From: Blastocatellia bacterium
GTDB taxonomy: Bacteria > Acidobacteriota > Blastocatellia > Chloracidobacteriales > Chloracidobacteriaceae
Reading direction: 5' to 3'
Assembly (NCBI GenBank): GCA_019695185.1
Contig: JAIBAN010000045.1
Location: forward strand, 1-62,303
Length of the DNA: 62,303 bases
Part shown: positions 35,015-45,100 of the stretch, one piece after another
How the letters are laid out: each line of letters starts with the position of its first letter
Numbering within the stretch: position 1 is the first letter of the stretch
Program-made: the position numbers and the translations under genes
Notes under the pieces: generated by a model
Told to the model about the DNA's origin: nothing
Database searches by the model: none
What the model saw: only the letters and a program-made list of their open reading frames with translations

Positions 35015-37522
35015 ATGAAACATGTTGTCACACTTTGGCTGGCTCTCTTTTTCGGCTTTGCTGCCACGCTTGAAACACTGGGAAACCCCGGTTCCTTCTC
35101 TTTTCAGGAAGCAAAACTCAAAGGCATCATCCGGCAGGTGCAGTCCGACGGTTCAAAACCACCCATTGCCGGAGCACTGATTACGTTGCAGGGAACGGCG
35201 GAAACCGGCAAAGCCTCTCGCACGGCGGTCACGGATGAGGAAGGCCGTTTTACCCTGTTTGACCTGTTGCCAGGGGATTATGTGTTGACGGTGGAAGTGG
35301 CAGGTTTTGAAACCTATTCCAAAACCTACAAAATCGTATCGGGAGCCGTTTCAACTGTTGACATTGACCTCAAAATCAAAGCCACGACCGATATTGTTGA
35401 AGTCAAATCAGACCCGGACGAAATTTCCAAAACGGAATCATCCAGCGTCGGCACGCTCCGCGAAAAAACGCTCCGCAACGCCCCGCTGGTGAATGAACAG
35501 TTTCAGGACGCCCTGCCGTTGCTGCCGGGCGTGGTGCGTGGGCCGGACGGATTGCTCAATATCAAAGGCGCACGGGCAAGCCAATCGGGGCTGCTGGTCA
35601 ATTCGAGCAATGTGACCGACCCGGTGACCGGAAACTTTGCCATTAGTCTTCCGATTGAGGCAATTGAATCCGTCTCGGTGCTCTCCAGCCCGTTTTCAGC
35701 CGAATACGGAAAATTTTCGGGAGCCGTGACCAGCATTGGCACCCGTGCCGGCGGCGACCAATGGCGGTTTCTGTTTACCAATTTCTTCCCCCGCCTGCGC
35801 CGCCGCAACGACCCTGTGACCGGCAAGTCCAAACTGGTTGGACTGGAATCCGTCACGCCCCGCATCATTTTGATGGGGCCGCTTATCAAAGGGAAGCTGA
35901 CCTTTTCCCAGTCGTTTCAATACCAGTACATCCGGACCAGAGTGCCTTCGCTGCCGAATCTGCAAAACGACACCCAACTTGAAACCTTTGATTCGTTTAC
36001 CCAGGTGGATTGGAACGTCAATGCCCGGAATCATGTGACCGGGGTGCTGTCGATTTACCCGCAGAACTTGCAGGCGGTGAACCTCAATACATTCAACCCT
36101 CTGGAAGTTTCAGCCAACTTCCGGCAAAGGGGCTTTTTTACCTCTTTGGCTGAACGAACGGTCTTCAAAAACGCCTCTTTACTCGAAACCGTGTTTGCCT
36201 TCAAACGGTTCAACGCCTTTGTTTTCCCGAATGACAACCGGCCCCTGACCATCACGCCGGATGTCAACCAGGGCAGTTTCTTCAATCGGCAGGACCGGTA
36301 CACGGACCGCTACGAAGGTCAGGCGGTATATAACTTGACCCCGCTACAGGCAAAAGGAAATCACCAAATCAAGGTCGGAACCAATTTGAGTTACACGTTT
36401 TTTGACGGACGGGACCTCAATAACCCCATCAGAGTTGCCAACCGGAAAGGGGAAACACTCTACACAATTGGTTTTACCGGGGCGGGACAGTTGCGCCGGG
36501 ATGTTGGGGAGGCCACCGTTTTCGTCCAGGACAAATACAATCCGACCCCCCGGCTGACGCTTGACCTGGGCCTGCGGTACGACCGCAACGGGCTTTCCCA
36601 GGAAAACAACTTCGCCCCGCGCTTTGGCTTTGTTGCCGTGCCGTTCAGCAATGGAAAGACGGCGATTCGCGGCGGTATCGGCGTTTTTTATGACAAGGTT
36701 CCGCTTGGAGTCGGGGTTTTCGAGCAGATGCAGAGCCGGTTGCCGCTGGGAGCGACCATTCCAGGCGGTGGATCCGCCAACCGGATTGTGCAGGATGTTC
36801 TGACACCATACAGCATTGCCGGGACGGTTGAAGTTGACCATGAACTGTTTCGCCGGTTTTATGTCCGGGTGGGTTTTCAAAAACGTGAAGGCCGCCGCGA
36901 ATTCATCGTCCAACCCGCCAATTTTGCTTCTGGAACCGTGATTCCCACTGAAATCCAGCTTTCCAACGGCGGGCGTTCCGGCTACCGCGAGGCGCAGTTC
37001 ACCGCCCGTTACAAATTTACCGATGCCAGCGACTTGGTGTTTTCCTATGTCCGTTCGCGCACGGAAGGAAATCTGAACGACTTCAACACTTACTTTGGCA
37101 ATTTCCGGACACCGATTATCCAACGGGATGAAATATCACGGCTTTCGTTTGACGCTCCCAACCGGTTTCTGGTGACGGGAAATCTTGAATTGCCCTTTGG
37201 CTTGGTGGCTTCGCCCGTGCTGGATGTTCACACCGGTTTCCCCTATGCCCTGGTCAATCAGCGACAGGAATTTGTCGGCCCCCGCAATCCGGACAACCAG
37301 CGGTTGCCCCGCTTTGTTTCGCTGGATTTGCAGGTCACCAAGAAAATCGTGATTCCGTTTCGGGGGAAAAAACTGGTGACCCGGATTGGCGTCAAAATGT
37401 TCAACCTGACAAATCATTTCAATCCGCGAGATGTCTATTCAAACATTGATGCGGCCAATTTCGGCGTGTTCAACAACAGCGTGAGCCGGACCTTCCGGGG
37501 CAAGTTCGAATTTGACTTTTGA
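35015..37522 (+). CDS. TonB-dependent receptor-like outer-membrane protein (Oar-type)
   Basis: This 835-residue protein has a signal peptide (1-23) and a carboxypeptidase-regulatory-like domain (35-125, IIRQVQSDGSKPPIAGALITLQG). A plug (NIKGARASQSGLLVNSSNV) and a beta-barrel with C-terminal KFEFDF follow. It is divergent from hpnG and clearly paralogous to the 31451 receptor, including a shared C-terminal NIDxxxFG motif. It should sit in the outer membrane; the substrate is unknown. Confidence 0.88.
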   Translation: MKHVVTLWLALFFGFAATLETLGNPGSFSFQEAKLKGIIRQVQSDGSKPPIAGALITLQGTAETGKASRTAVTDEEGRFTLFDLLPGDYVLTVEVAGFETYSKTYKIVSGAVSTVDIDLKIKATTDIVEVKSDPDEISKTESSSVGTLREKTLRNAPLVNEQFQDALPLLPGVVRGPDGLLNIKGARASQSGLLVNSSNVTDPVTGNFAISLPIEAIESVSVLSSPFSAEYGKFSGAVTSIGTRAGGDQWRFLFTNFFPRLRRRNDPVTGKSKLVGLESVTPRIILMGPLIKGKLTFSQSFQYQYIRTRVPSLPNLQNDTQLETFDSFTQVDWNVNARNHVTGVLSIYPQNLQAVNLNTFNPLEVSANFRQRGFFTSLAERTVFKNASLLETVFAFKRFNAFVFPNDNRPLTITPDVNQGSFFNRQDRYTDRYEGQAVYNLTPLQAKGNHQIKVGTNLSYTFFDGRDLNNPIRVANRKGETLYTIGFTGAGQLRRDVGEATVFVQDKYNPTPRLTLDLGLRYDRNGLSQENNFAPRFGFVAVPFSNGKTAIRGGIGVFYDKVPLGVGVFEQMQSRLPLGATIPGGGSANRIVQDVLTPYSIAGTVEVDHELFRRFYVRVGFQKREGRREFIVQPANFASGTVIPTEIQLSNGGRSGYREAQFTARYKFTDASDLVFSYVRSRTEGNLNDFNTYFGNFRTPIIQRDEISRLSFDAPNRFLVTGNLELPFGLVASPVLDVHTGFPYALVNQRQEFVGPRNPDNQRLPRFVSLDLQVTKKIVIPFRGKKLVTRIGVKMFNLTNHFNPRDVYSNIDAANFGVFNNSVSRTFRGKFEFDF

Positions 37523-37549
37523 TTGTCAAAACCGCGCATGTTTCGCGGG

Positions 37550-38308
37550 TTATGGCTTCGAAGCCACAAAAATTGTGCGCCGGAAGCCGTAAAAAACCGG
37601 GGTATCCGGCCACATCCGGCGCAACCGGGAGCGGTAGCGTTCCTGAAAGGCTTCGTGCAAGGCTTGTGGCAACCGTTCGAAGTAGGGAACCAGAGTGGTT
37701 CCCGAAGTCCAGTCGGCAATCGCGTCCGCATCCTTGAGGATGTGCGGGTACACTTTTTCGAAAACCGTAAAATTATTTCCTACAGACTGATAGAGCAACT
37801 CGGCGTATTCCCCCAGATTGAGCACCGGAGACACCCGCAGCCAGCCGCCCAAGGCTGTTTGGAACGGTTCCTCCTGGGCAATCTCCCCAATCAACAGATG
37901 GGCCGGATGGTTCTGATTGGATGGCAACTGCACAGCCAATTGTCCGCCCGGCTTGACCAGCCCTACCAGTTTTGGAATGAGTTCCCGGTGATTTGCAACC
38001 CAGTGGATGGCCGCGTGGGAGAAAACCACATCCCAGGCACCCGTGACGGTTTCGATAGTTCCCAACTCAAAGCGCAGACCTGGACGCACCTGCTTTTGCG
38101 CTTTTTCCAGCATCTCCGGGGAGGAATCAACCCCCAGCACGATACTGCCGGGCAGCCGGTCAGCCAGCATTTCGGTCAATTCACCCGTGCCGCAACCCAG
38201 GTCGATGACCGAAAGACGGTCACGGACTTCAAGAAATGAGCAGACATCTTCAAACGGAAGAAACCGTTCGTTTTGAAATTTGTGATAGGTTCCGGGATTC
38301 CAAGGCAT
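37550..38308 (-). CDS. tam: Trans-aconitate 2-methyltransferase-like protein
   Basis: This 252-residue SAM-dependent methyltransferase has motif I VIDLGCGTGELT (about 34-45), motif II GVDSSPEML and WDVVFSHAAIHWV. The N-terminus (WNPGTYHKFQNERFLPFEDV) and C-terminal FGFRR-like end (FYGFRRTIFVA) match Tam, which methylates trans-aconitate to relieve aconitase inhibition. It has no operon partner. Confidence 0.85.
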   Translation of the reverse strand: MPWNPGTYHKFQNERFLPFEDVCSFLEVRDRLSVIDLGCGTGELTEMLADRLPGSIVLGVDSSPEMLEKAQKQVRPGLRFELGTIETVTGAWDVVFSHAAIHWVANHRELIPKLVGLVKPGGQLAVQLPSNQNHPAHLLIGEIAQEEPFQTALGGWLRVSPVLNLGEYAELLYQSVGNNFTVFEKVYPHILKDADAIADWTSGTTLVPYFERLPQALHEAFQERYRSRLRRMWPDTPVFYGFRRTIFVASKP

Positions 38309-38375
38309 AGAAGATAGGTTTGAGTTCTAAGTTTGGCTGAGAGGTCGTAGCTTACAAAAGCTTTGATATCTTGCT

Positions 38376-38540
38376 TTATTCGATTCCAAAAACCAATCGA
38401 ACCTGGTCTTTCCCAAGTTGTCCTTCAAGGTAGGACATCATTTCCAGAACCAGATTTGTTTCCAGACTCAGGTCTTTTCTGGAAAAGCCCATGTGTTCCA
38501 CTGCTACAAGCATTTCAACCAGAGGCAACAGTTGGAACAT
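38376..38540 (-). CDS. Possible small ORF (54 aa), uncertain
   Basis: A 54-residue frame starts at an ATG right after a long inverted repeat and ends in VRLVFGIE. It shows an amphipathic helix pattern but no recognised family and no clear ribosome site. It may be a small gene or the remnant of one disrupted by the repeat. Confidence 0.25.
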   Translation of the reverse strand: MFQLLPLVEMLVAVEHMGFSRKDLSLETNLVLEMMSYLEGQLGKDQVRLVFGIE

Positions 38541-38544
38541 TTTT

Positions 38545-38639
38545 TCACCACAGAGGCACAGAGAACCCAGAGATGACACAGAATTTTTCTTTATTTTTCT
38601 CTGTGAAACCTCGATGTTCTCTGTGCCTCTGTGGTGAAA
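38545..38639. repeat. Long inverted repeat of the CACAGAGGCACAGAG type
   Basis: The left arm (38545-38583) and right arm (38600-38639) are imperfect complements built from CACAGAGG and CAGAG units around an AT-rich loop. It is the same family as 11787-11884. Confidence 0.88.
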
Positions 38640-38693
38640 AGACTGTCCAGTCTTTGGTAGGCCAGTTCGGGTCTGTTTTTCCTTCGTGCTTTT

Positions 38694-39551
38694 TTATTGA
38701 AGGATGGAAAGCGTCAGAACGACGGTTCGTTGCCGTCCGCGTGTATCGGTTCCAATAAATGTAACTCTGGCTGTGCCGGTTGGGGCAGTCACCGGAATGT
38801 AGAAAAAGACATCGCTTTTGCTGCCGGTTCCGGGAATCGGGTTGGGTGAAGCATTGACATTTGAAATTGCCCCCGCTTTGTCCACCGTGTAGGTCAGGGA
38901 AATCGGGTCAATAAAACTGCCGGTGCGGTTGACTTTAATTGAATTGATATAGTTGTAGCCACGACGGACACTTTGCGGGTTGGCACCGGTAATGCTCAAG
39001 GTGAAATCCCCGTTGGCACCTCCGGTTGCATTCAAGGTCAACGTCCAGTCCCGAATACTGCCGGTATCATTGGGTGATAAATCCCGCACAATCAGATTCC
39101 AGTTCCCGGCGGGAATTGTCAAACCGTTGAAGACTGTCGGGGTAAAGGTGGCAATCACGTTGTCTGCGCTGTCATTTGGATTTGTGTCTTTGAGCCGGGC
39201 GGTAATTCCATTGGGGCTGACCAAATCAATTTGAATATCTCCCCGATAAGTATGGAAAATCGTCACGGCAACGCTCAGGGAATTGATGGTCAGACGATTG
39301 GGAACATTGATGGAAGTCGTGACGCCGGTTGGATTGTTGTCCGGAATAAAACGGGTGCCAAGATATTGATAGGTCAAAATTTCATTTGGTTGAACCGTCA
39401 GATTGTCTTGATTCTGATCGATGGCGATTGATTCCTGGGATTCGCCCTGGCCAAGCTCCTGGGCCATTGCCGTCTGGGTTCCGAAAATTCCGAGCAAGGT
39501 TACAATGAGGGCAAATACTCCGCGCCGAAACGATTTTGAAACGATGGTCAT
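38694..39551 (-). CDS. Secreted protein with proprotein-convertase P domain
   Basis: This 285-residue protein has a signal peptide cut after about residue 31 (TAMAQ). Residues 85-175 form a P/Homo-B domain (FHTYRGDIQIDLVSPNG; GNWNLIVRDLSPNDTGSIRDWTL). The remaining 110 residues look like an Ig-type beta domain. P domains usually follow subtilisin-like proteases, but no protease domain is present here. It may be an adhesin or accessory exoprotein. Confidence 0.82.
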   Translation of the reverse strand: MTIVSKSFRRGVFALIVTLLGIFGTQTAMAQELGQGESQESIAIDQNQDNLTVQPNEILTYQYLGTRFIPDNNPTGVTTSINVPNRLTINSLSVAVTIFHTYRGDIQIDLVSPNGITARLKDTNPNDSADNVIATFTPTVFNGLTIPAGNWNLIVRDLSPNDTGSIRDWTLTLNATGGANGDFTLSITGANPQSVRRGYNYINSIKVNRTGSFIDPISLTYTVDKAGAISNVNASPNPIPGTGSKSDVFFYIPVTAPTGTARVTFIGTDTRGRQRTVVLTLSILQ

Positions 39552-39652
39552 GTGAGTTGATTCCTTCTCCTGAAAGTAGTGATTTGAAAAATTGTGTGGC
39601 CCGAACGGGTTTTCATTTGTCTGGATGGTTCAGGGCGCACACATCCCCACGC

Positions 39653-39670
39653 CAAAGCCACGGGGCTTTG
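39653..39670. terminator. Weak hairpin downstream of the TonB receptor
   Basis: A perfect 7-bp stem CAAAGCC/GGCTTTG with a 4-base loop lies between the receptor stop (minus strand) and the P-domain gene. It lacks a clear T tract on the receptor's strand, so termination is only possible, not shown. Confidence 0.3.
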
Positions 39671-39757
39671 AAATAGCAAAATTAGTTTTTGTGGGATGTA
39701 TTGGCCTAATTTACCGTGGACGTGAGCTTGCTACGGCCTTCTGAAAACAGTTGGATT

Positions 39758-41851
39758 TCACTTTTTGAAATTTTGAGGAAGATTCTTGGAAAGAAACTGG
39801 AAGCGCACCCCAAACCGGACCAGGCGAGGGGAACCCACCGTGGTGACAGGTGTTTTGCCGGTTTCGATGGCCTGATTGAAGAGGTTTTCCAGCGCCACAA
39901 ACCCTTCGATTTGGTCCCGGAATGTGCGGGACACAAACACATCAGTCGTAAAAAAACCGGCCAGGGGAATTCGGTTTTGGTCGTCGTCAAATTGTCGGCT
40001 CGACGCTTTGCCTTGAACCGCCACCGTCAGGCGGAACGGAGCGCTCCACTGCATCTGAAGCGTGGCCTGCCGGGCCGGAGTCTGAGGGATGCGCAACCCT
40101 TCAAGGGTTCGGTTGGCGGGAAATTGTGCGACTTCAGCTTTGAGCGCCTGGAAGGCTCCATTGAGGGTTACCCGGTTTCCCAACCGCACTTCCGCCTGTA
40201 CTTCCAAACCCCAGGAACGGGTCCGGCCCAGATTCTGCCGCTGTCTGGTAATTACCTCTGGAGTGGTTGAAAGGGTGACATTGGCGACCGGACGGGTGAC
40301 ATCGTTCCAAAACACAGTCGCCCGTGTCCGCCAGGGCAGGGAAGCCGGCTGGAAGAACAAACCGGTTTCAACGCCTGTCAACCGCTCGGCCCGAAGCTGG
40401 TCGTTGGCCTGGGTGACCACGTTCCCCACTCTGAAACTGCGATACAGTTCATTCAACGTCGGAGCCCGAAAGGCACGAAACCCTGACACAAACCAGGACC
40501 AGCTTGCACGTGGTGTAAACAGCACCGAAGCTCTGGGGCTGGCTGCAAATTCCGGGTGTTCGGGAAAATCAGTTTTCAAGCCGGAAAGCGGAGGCTGCAA
40601 CGAACCGGTTTGGCGAAACCCGGCAAAATTGCGCCAGCGGTCAACCCGAATGCCAACCGAGGCCTTGGTTTGCTGGTTGATTTTCCAATCGGCATGGCCA
40701 AAGAAACCAAAGCTACGGTTTTTTCCGTTGGCGTTGGCAAAAGAACTGAGCCGCCCGCCGGAAAACACAAGTTCATTGCTGGCTCCGCGTACCTCTGCGA
40801 TTTCGGTTCCCGCCACCAGACTGAAGGTTGAATGAAAGGAACGGTTCCATTGCAGGTTCAATCCGGTTTGCTGGGCCGGAACCCGCTGGCTGCGGGTCAG
40901 GGTTTCGGCGGTTCGGGTGGCTGCAATGGCCGAAAAATCCTGGTGCGAAAGCTGACGCGCGGCAAATCCGCGCAAGTTCACTGTGCCCCAGCGACGGGAA
41001 GTCCAATCTGCCCCCAGACCGATGTGCCGCTGAAGGATGTCGTTGGGTTGAAGCTTGGTTCCATTTTCGCGCCGTTCCCGAAAAAAGGACGCGGCGGCAA
41101 ATATTCTGCCGGAATGGGATAGTATTCGTTCCACTCTGGTCTGGATGGTCGCAAAACGGGAAGTCGCAGGTCGGTCCACCGGGCCACGTTCGGCTTTGGC
41201 CACCGGGACATACCCATCCGTGTCAAAGCTATCTCCGGCCAGAGTGGCGGTCCATTTCCGGAAACTGATACCGGAAAACAAGGAAGCGGCCACGCTGTTC
41301 TGGGTGCCATAACTGACTTCGGCAGCCAGAATTTTTTCGGCTGGCACTTGCCGGGGCACGATGGTGACCACGCCTCCCAAAGCCGAACTGCCATAAAGGT
41401 CCGAAGCGCCGCCCTGGAGTACCTCAATCCGTTCCACTGCCAGCCGGGGCACCCGGCCCCAATACACCCAACCCCCAAAAGGGTCGTTCAGCGGCAGGCC
41501 GTCTATCACAACCTGGGCGCGGCTGGCCCCGCTGGCTCCGACACCCCGAAAGGTCACGCCCTGAGTTGTCGGATTGGCCACCCGGCTGCTGGTGCGGCGG
41601 AAAATCTGGAACCCGGCCACATTCCGCAGCACATCGTCCAACGTCAGGGCGGCTGTGGAACGCAAGGTTTGGGCCGGAATCAGGGTCAAACTGAGCGGAG
41701 TTTCCGCCAGCCTGGTTTCGGTCCGTCCCGACACCACCACCACTTCCTCAGTTTTCGGCTGGGGGGCTTGGGCGAAAGCTGGCAAAATTGATATTCCCAA
41801 CCAAAGGCCGGTCAACCAGATTTTTATCCTTAACACAGAGGTGGTTTTCAT
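39758..41851 (-). CDS. TonB-dependent outer-membrane receptor (BtuB/CirA-like)
   Basis: This protein of about 697 residues has a signal peptide (about 1-27), a TonB-box-like stretch (EEVVVVSGR), a plug domain with QVVIDGLPLNDPFGG and VERIEVLQGGASDLYGSSALGGVV, and a 22-strand-type barrel ending in VRFGVRFQF near its C-terminus. The architecture is that of siderophore, cobalamin or sugar receptors. The upstream region was checked for a cobalamin riboswitch without success. Start moved to the ATG at 41851. Confidence 0.9.
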   Translation of the reverse strand: MKTTSVLRIKIWLTGLWLGISILPAFAQAPQPKTEEVVVVSGRTETRLAETPLSLTLIPAQTLRSTAALTLDDVLRNVAGFQIFRRTSSRVANPTTQGVTFRGVGASGASRAQVVIDGLPLNDPFGGWVYWGRVPRLAVERIEVLQGGASDLYGSSALGGVVTIVPRQVPAEKILAAEVSYGTQNSVAASLFSGISFRKWTATLAGDSFDTDGYVPVAKAERGPVDRPATSRFATIQTRVERILSHSGRIFAAASFFRERRENGTKLQPNDILQRHIGLGADWTSRRWGTVNLRGFAARQLSHQDFSAIAATRTAETLTRSQRVPAQQTGLNLQWNRSFHSTFSLVAGTEIAEVRGASNELVFSGGRLSSFANANGKNRSFGFFGHADWKINQQTKASVGIRVDRWRNFAGFRQTGSLQPPLSGLKTDFPEHPEFAASPRASVLFTPRASWSWFVSGFRAFRAPTLNELYRSFRVGNVVTQANDQLRAERLTGVETGLFFQPASLPWRTRATVFWNDVTRPVANVTLSTTPEVITRQRQNLGRTRSWGLEVQAEVRLGNRVTLNGAFQALKAEVAQFPANRTLEGLRIPQTPARQATLQMQWSAPFRLTVAVQGKASSRQFDDDQNRIPLAGFFTTDVFVSRTFRDQIEGFVALENLFNQAIETGKTPVTTVGSPRLVRFGVRFQFLSKNLPQNFKK

Positions 41852-42155
41852 ACTTTTTAGCCATTCGGGTATCGTTTCACACCGTTCAGGACAATGCAAA
41901 AATGGAATGAGTTTGCCTGACCTGGCATTTGCTTTCCAAGCCATATGTTCTTTCCTGCAACCCCCTTCACCACAACAGAAAACACCTGACCCCAAATTTC
42001 CAAACACCCTCTCAGTTTTTCTGGTGGGGTTTTACTCAGGGAACATCCTAACGCATCGTTTCAATTTTGCGTCACTGCACAGACTGTTCTATAGTGCGCC
42101 ACTCATCCCAAATTTTTGTTGTATTCAGTCATCGTCAATCAAAGGATTTTGAACC
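41852..42155. other. 304-bp divergent intergenic region
   Basis: The region between the TonB receptor and the third propeller kinase must hold promoters for both. Only one candidate (42067-42095) was found. The receptor side stays open in its reading frame up to 42007 but shows no riboswitch signature. Confidence 0.5.
42067..42095 (+). promoter_or_regulatory. Candidate promoter for the third propeller kinase
   Basis: TTGCGT (42067-42072), a 17-bp spacer and TATAGT (42090-42095) lie 60 bp before the ATG. The -10 is good, the -35 weak. Confidence 0.4.
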
Positions 42156-45100
42156 ATGTGCCGCTCTTGGCGGATTGTTCTGCTTTTACTGTGTGTCCTG
42201 TTCACAGTTCACAGGCAGAGCTTTGTTTTCGGACAGGGGCAGCGGGCGACGGCTCCCTTGCCCACACCGCTTTCCGCTCCGGCTTCGAACGCCTTCCCGG
42301 CGGGGTGCCCTACGTTTCGCATCTTTAACAGCAAAACGGGGTTGCCGCAAAATTCAGTTCAATCCATTGCCTATGATTTGAAAGGGTATTTATGGATTGG
42401 AACCCAGGATGGGGCGGCTTACTACAACGGACGCAAATGGACGGTGGTCAATATGCCCAACCGGACCGCCTCCAATTTTGTGCTGGCCATGCTTTGTGGC
42501 CGTGACGGAAGCATGTGGTTTGGTACCAACAGTGCCGGTCTTGCCTGTCTCAAAAACAACCAGTGGACGGTGTACTCCACGGCTGACGGGGCGCTTCCCA
42601 ACAATCAGGTGTATTGCCTGCGCGAAACCATTGAAGCAAATGGAAAACCCGCCTTGTGGGTGGGTACCGAAGGCGGTCTGGCCAAATTTGCGGATGGACG
42701 CTGGACCCACTTCACCCAGCAAAATTCCAGCCTGCCGGGCAACCGTATCCGGGCGATTACCGAAACAACGAGTGCCAAAGGGGGAAAGTCCTTGTGGGTC
42801 GGTATTTTTGGGGCCGGGCTGGCCCGTTTGGCAAATGGCACCTGGAGCTTTTTGACGGTACAAAACTCCGGGCTCCCGCATCCGTTGGTGCGAACCCTCA
42901 GTACCTCGCAGGATTCTCTGGGCAACACTCTTTTGTGGGTGGGAACCGTGGGCGGCGGTCTGGCCCGGTTTTTGGTTCGGGATGGGGAAAGCGCACCCGG
43001 AACCGGAGCCTCCGACTGGACGGTTTTTACGACCGGAAACTCTCCGCTGCCGGTGGATGCGGTGTGGAGTATTCAACCCACGCGCTCATCTTTGGGCGGC
43101 AACGAAATCTGGGTTGGCACGCTGGGCGGCGGCGTGGTCCGGTTGACGGAAAGGGCCAGTCCTTCGATTGGCTACGAATGGTCGGTGTTCAATTCGCGCA
43201 ACTCGAATTTGCCTGACAATCAGGTCATCCAGATTGCCGAAGCCGTAGGGGAACAGGGGCGGGCTTTATGGATTGGGACTTCCGGCGGCGGAGTCGCCCG
43301 CCTGGAAAAAAACCAGTGGCTGACACTGGACCCGGCAGGGACCATTTTACCGGACCGGCAGATTTGGTGTTTTCTGGAAACCCGCAGTTCTGCCGGAAAT
43401 CCGGTGTTTTGGGTTGGGACCGGGGGCGGTTTGGGACGTTACGAAGCCGGCGTCTGGAAAATCTTTGATACCGGCAACTCCCAACTGCCCAACAACCTTG
43501 TTAATGACATGCTCGAAGTCAACGAGCCGGGCGGCGAGAAAACCATTTGGGTGGCCACGCTGGGGGGCGGGGTGGTGTGCTTTCAGGACGGCGGGCCTTG
43601 GAAAGTTTTCAATACCGCCAATTCCAGCCTGAAAAGCGACAATGTGCTGGTGCTGTGTCAAATGCAATTGGCCGACGGGTCTTCGACAATATGGGCGGGG
43701 ACCAACGGTGGCGGGCTGGCCATGTATTATCGGGGAGGGTGGGAATTTTTTGACACGGCCAATTCCGGCCTCAGCCATGATTCGGTTTTTTCCCTGTTGG
43801 AAACCAAATCCGCCAACGGCACCCAGTATCTTTGGGCCGGGACCAGGGGCGGCGGGGTTGCACGGTTGGATGTCAGTTCTTTTTTCCGGCAAAGGGCCGC
43901 CAGACCCAACCTGACAGCCTCTGAAATGAACGGATTCTGGACGGCGTTTACACCTAAAAACTCGCAATTGCCCAGCAATTATGTGTTGAGTCTGGCCCAG
44001 ACCAGCGGCCCGGACGGACGCTCCTTTCTTTGGATTGGAACCGGAAGCGGCGGGCTGTGCCGGGCTGACCTCAATCATCTGGAACAACCCTGGCTGGTGC
44101 TTTCAGATTCCACCACCCCGGCCTTACCCAACAATACCATCTACTTTGTCTGTCAGGACCGCCTGGGCCGCATCTTTGTTTACACCAACAAAGGAATTGC
44201 CTGTCTGACCGTTCCCGCCACTGCCGAGCCGGGAGCTTTTTATACCGTGCAGGTGTTTGGGACGGAAAACGGATTGCCCAGCGAAGAGTGCAATTCCGGG
44301 GCGGGTCTGGTTGACAGTCAGGGGAACCTGTGGGTGGGAACGGTGGGCGGAGCCGCGGTTTTCAATCCCCGACTGGCCAAACGCGAATCCGTGGTCAAGC
44401 CGCTCCTGATTGAACGAATTTTGCTGAATGGAAAAGACCATCCGGTTGCCGAAGGTGAGGAATTAAGTTACCGGGATACCAATTTCCTCTTTGAATATGC
44501 CCTCTTGACCACGTTTCGGGAGGCGGCCATCACCTACCAGGTGCAACTGGAAGGATTTGACAAAACCCCTTCGGAATGGTCCGCCGATTCCCGCAAGGAA
44601 TATACCAATCTGGGGGCCGGTCCCTATACTTTCAAGGTTTGGGCTCGTGATTACGAAGGAAATCTGGTTGGCCCAACCACGATTTCCTTCCAGATTACTC
44701 AGGCTCCCTGGCGGCGCTGGTGGGCGGTTGGGCTTTATATTTTGGTTCTGGGCGGTGCCATTTACGGGTTTTATGAATGGCGGTTGCATCTGGTCAACCG
44801 CCGTCAGGAGGAACGAATTGCCTATCTGGGGCACCTGCTGGAAAGCACCCGGATTATCAACTCGCAGTTGGATTTGACGGCAGTGCTGGAAAACGTGGCC
44901 ATGGAAGGGGCCCGGCTGGTCAACGGGGCACCGGGCGGATTGGGAGTGGTCGAAGGCAATGAAGTCGTCTTCCGCCGCCTGTGGAACAAAAACCGGTGGG
45001 AAGATATTTGCGTCCGCTTTCAATTTGGCGAGGGAGTGGCAGGAACAGTGGCTGAAACCGGAACCGGCCTGATTATCAACGACCCCAAAAAGTCGCCCCT

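Larger units (their letters stand above)
38309..38693. other. 385-bp region with a dispersed inverted repeat
   Basis: Between tam and the P-domain gene there is the uncertain 54-codon frame and the long inverted repeat at 38545-38639. No promoter stands out. Confidence 0.6.

Noticed and set aside
41852..42155. Possible cobalamin or TPP riboswitch before the TonB receptor
   Set aside because: Fragments such as CTGAGAGGG and GCCAGGTCAGGC occur, but the ordered conserved blocks of either riboswitch are absent.
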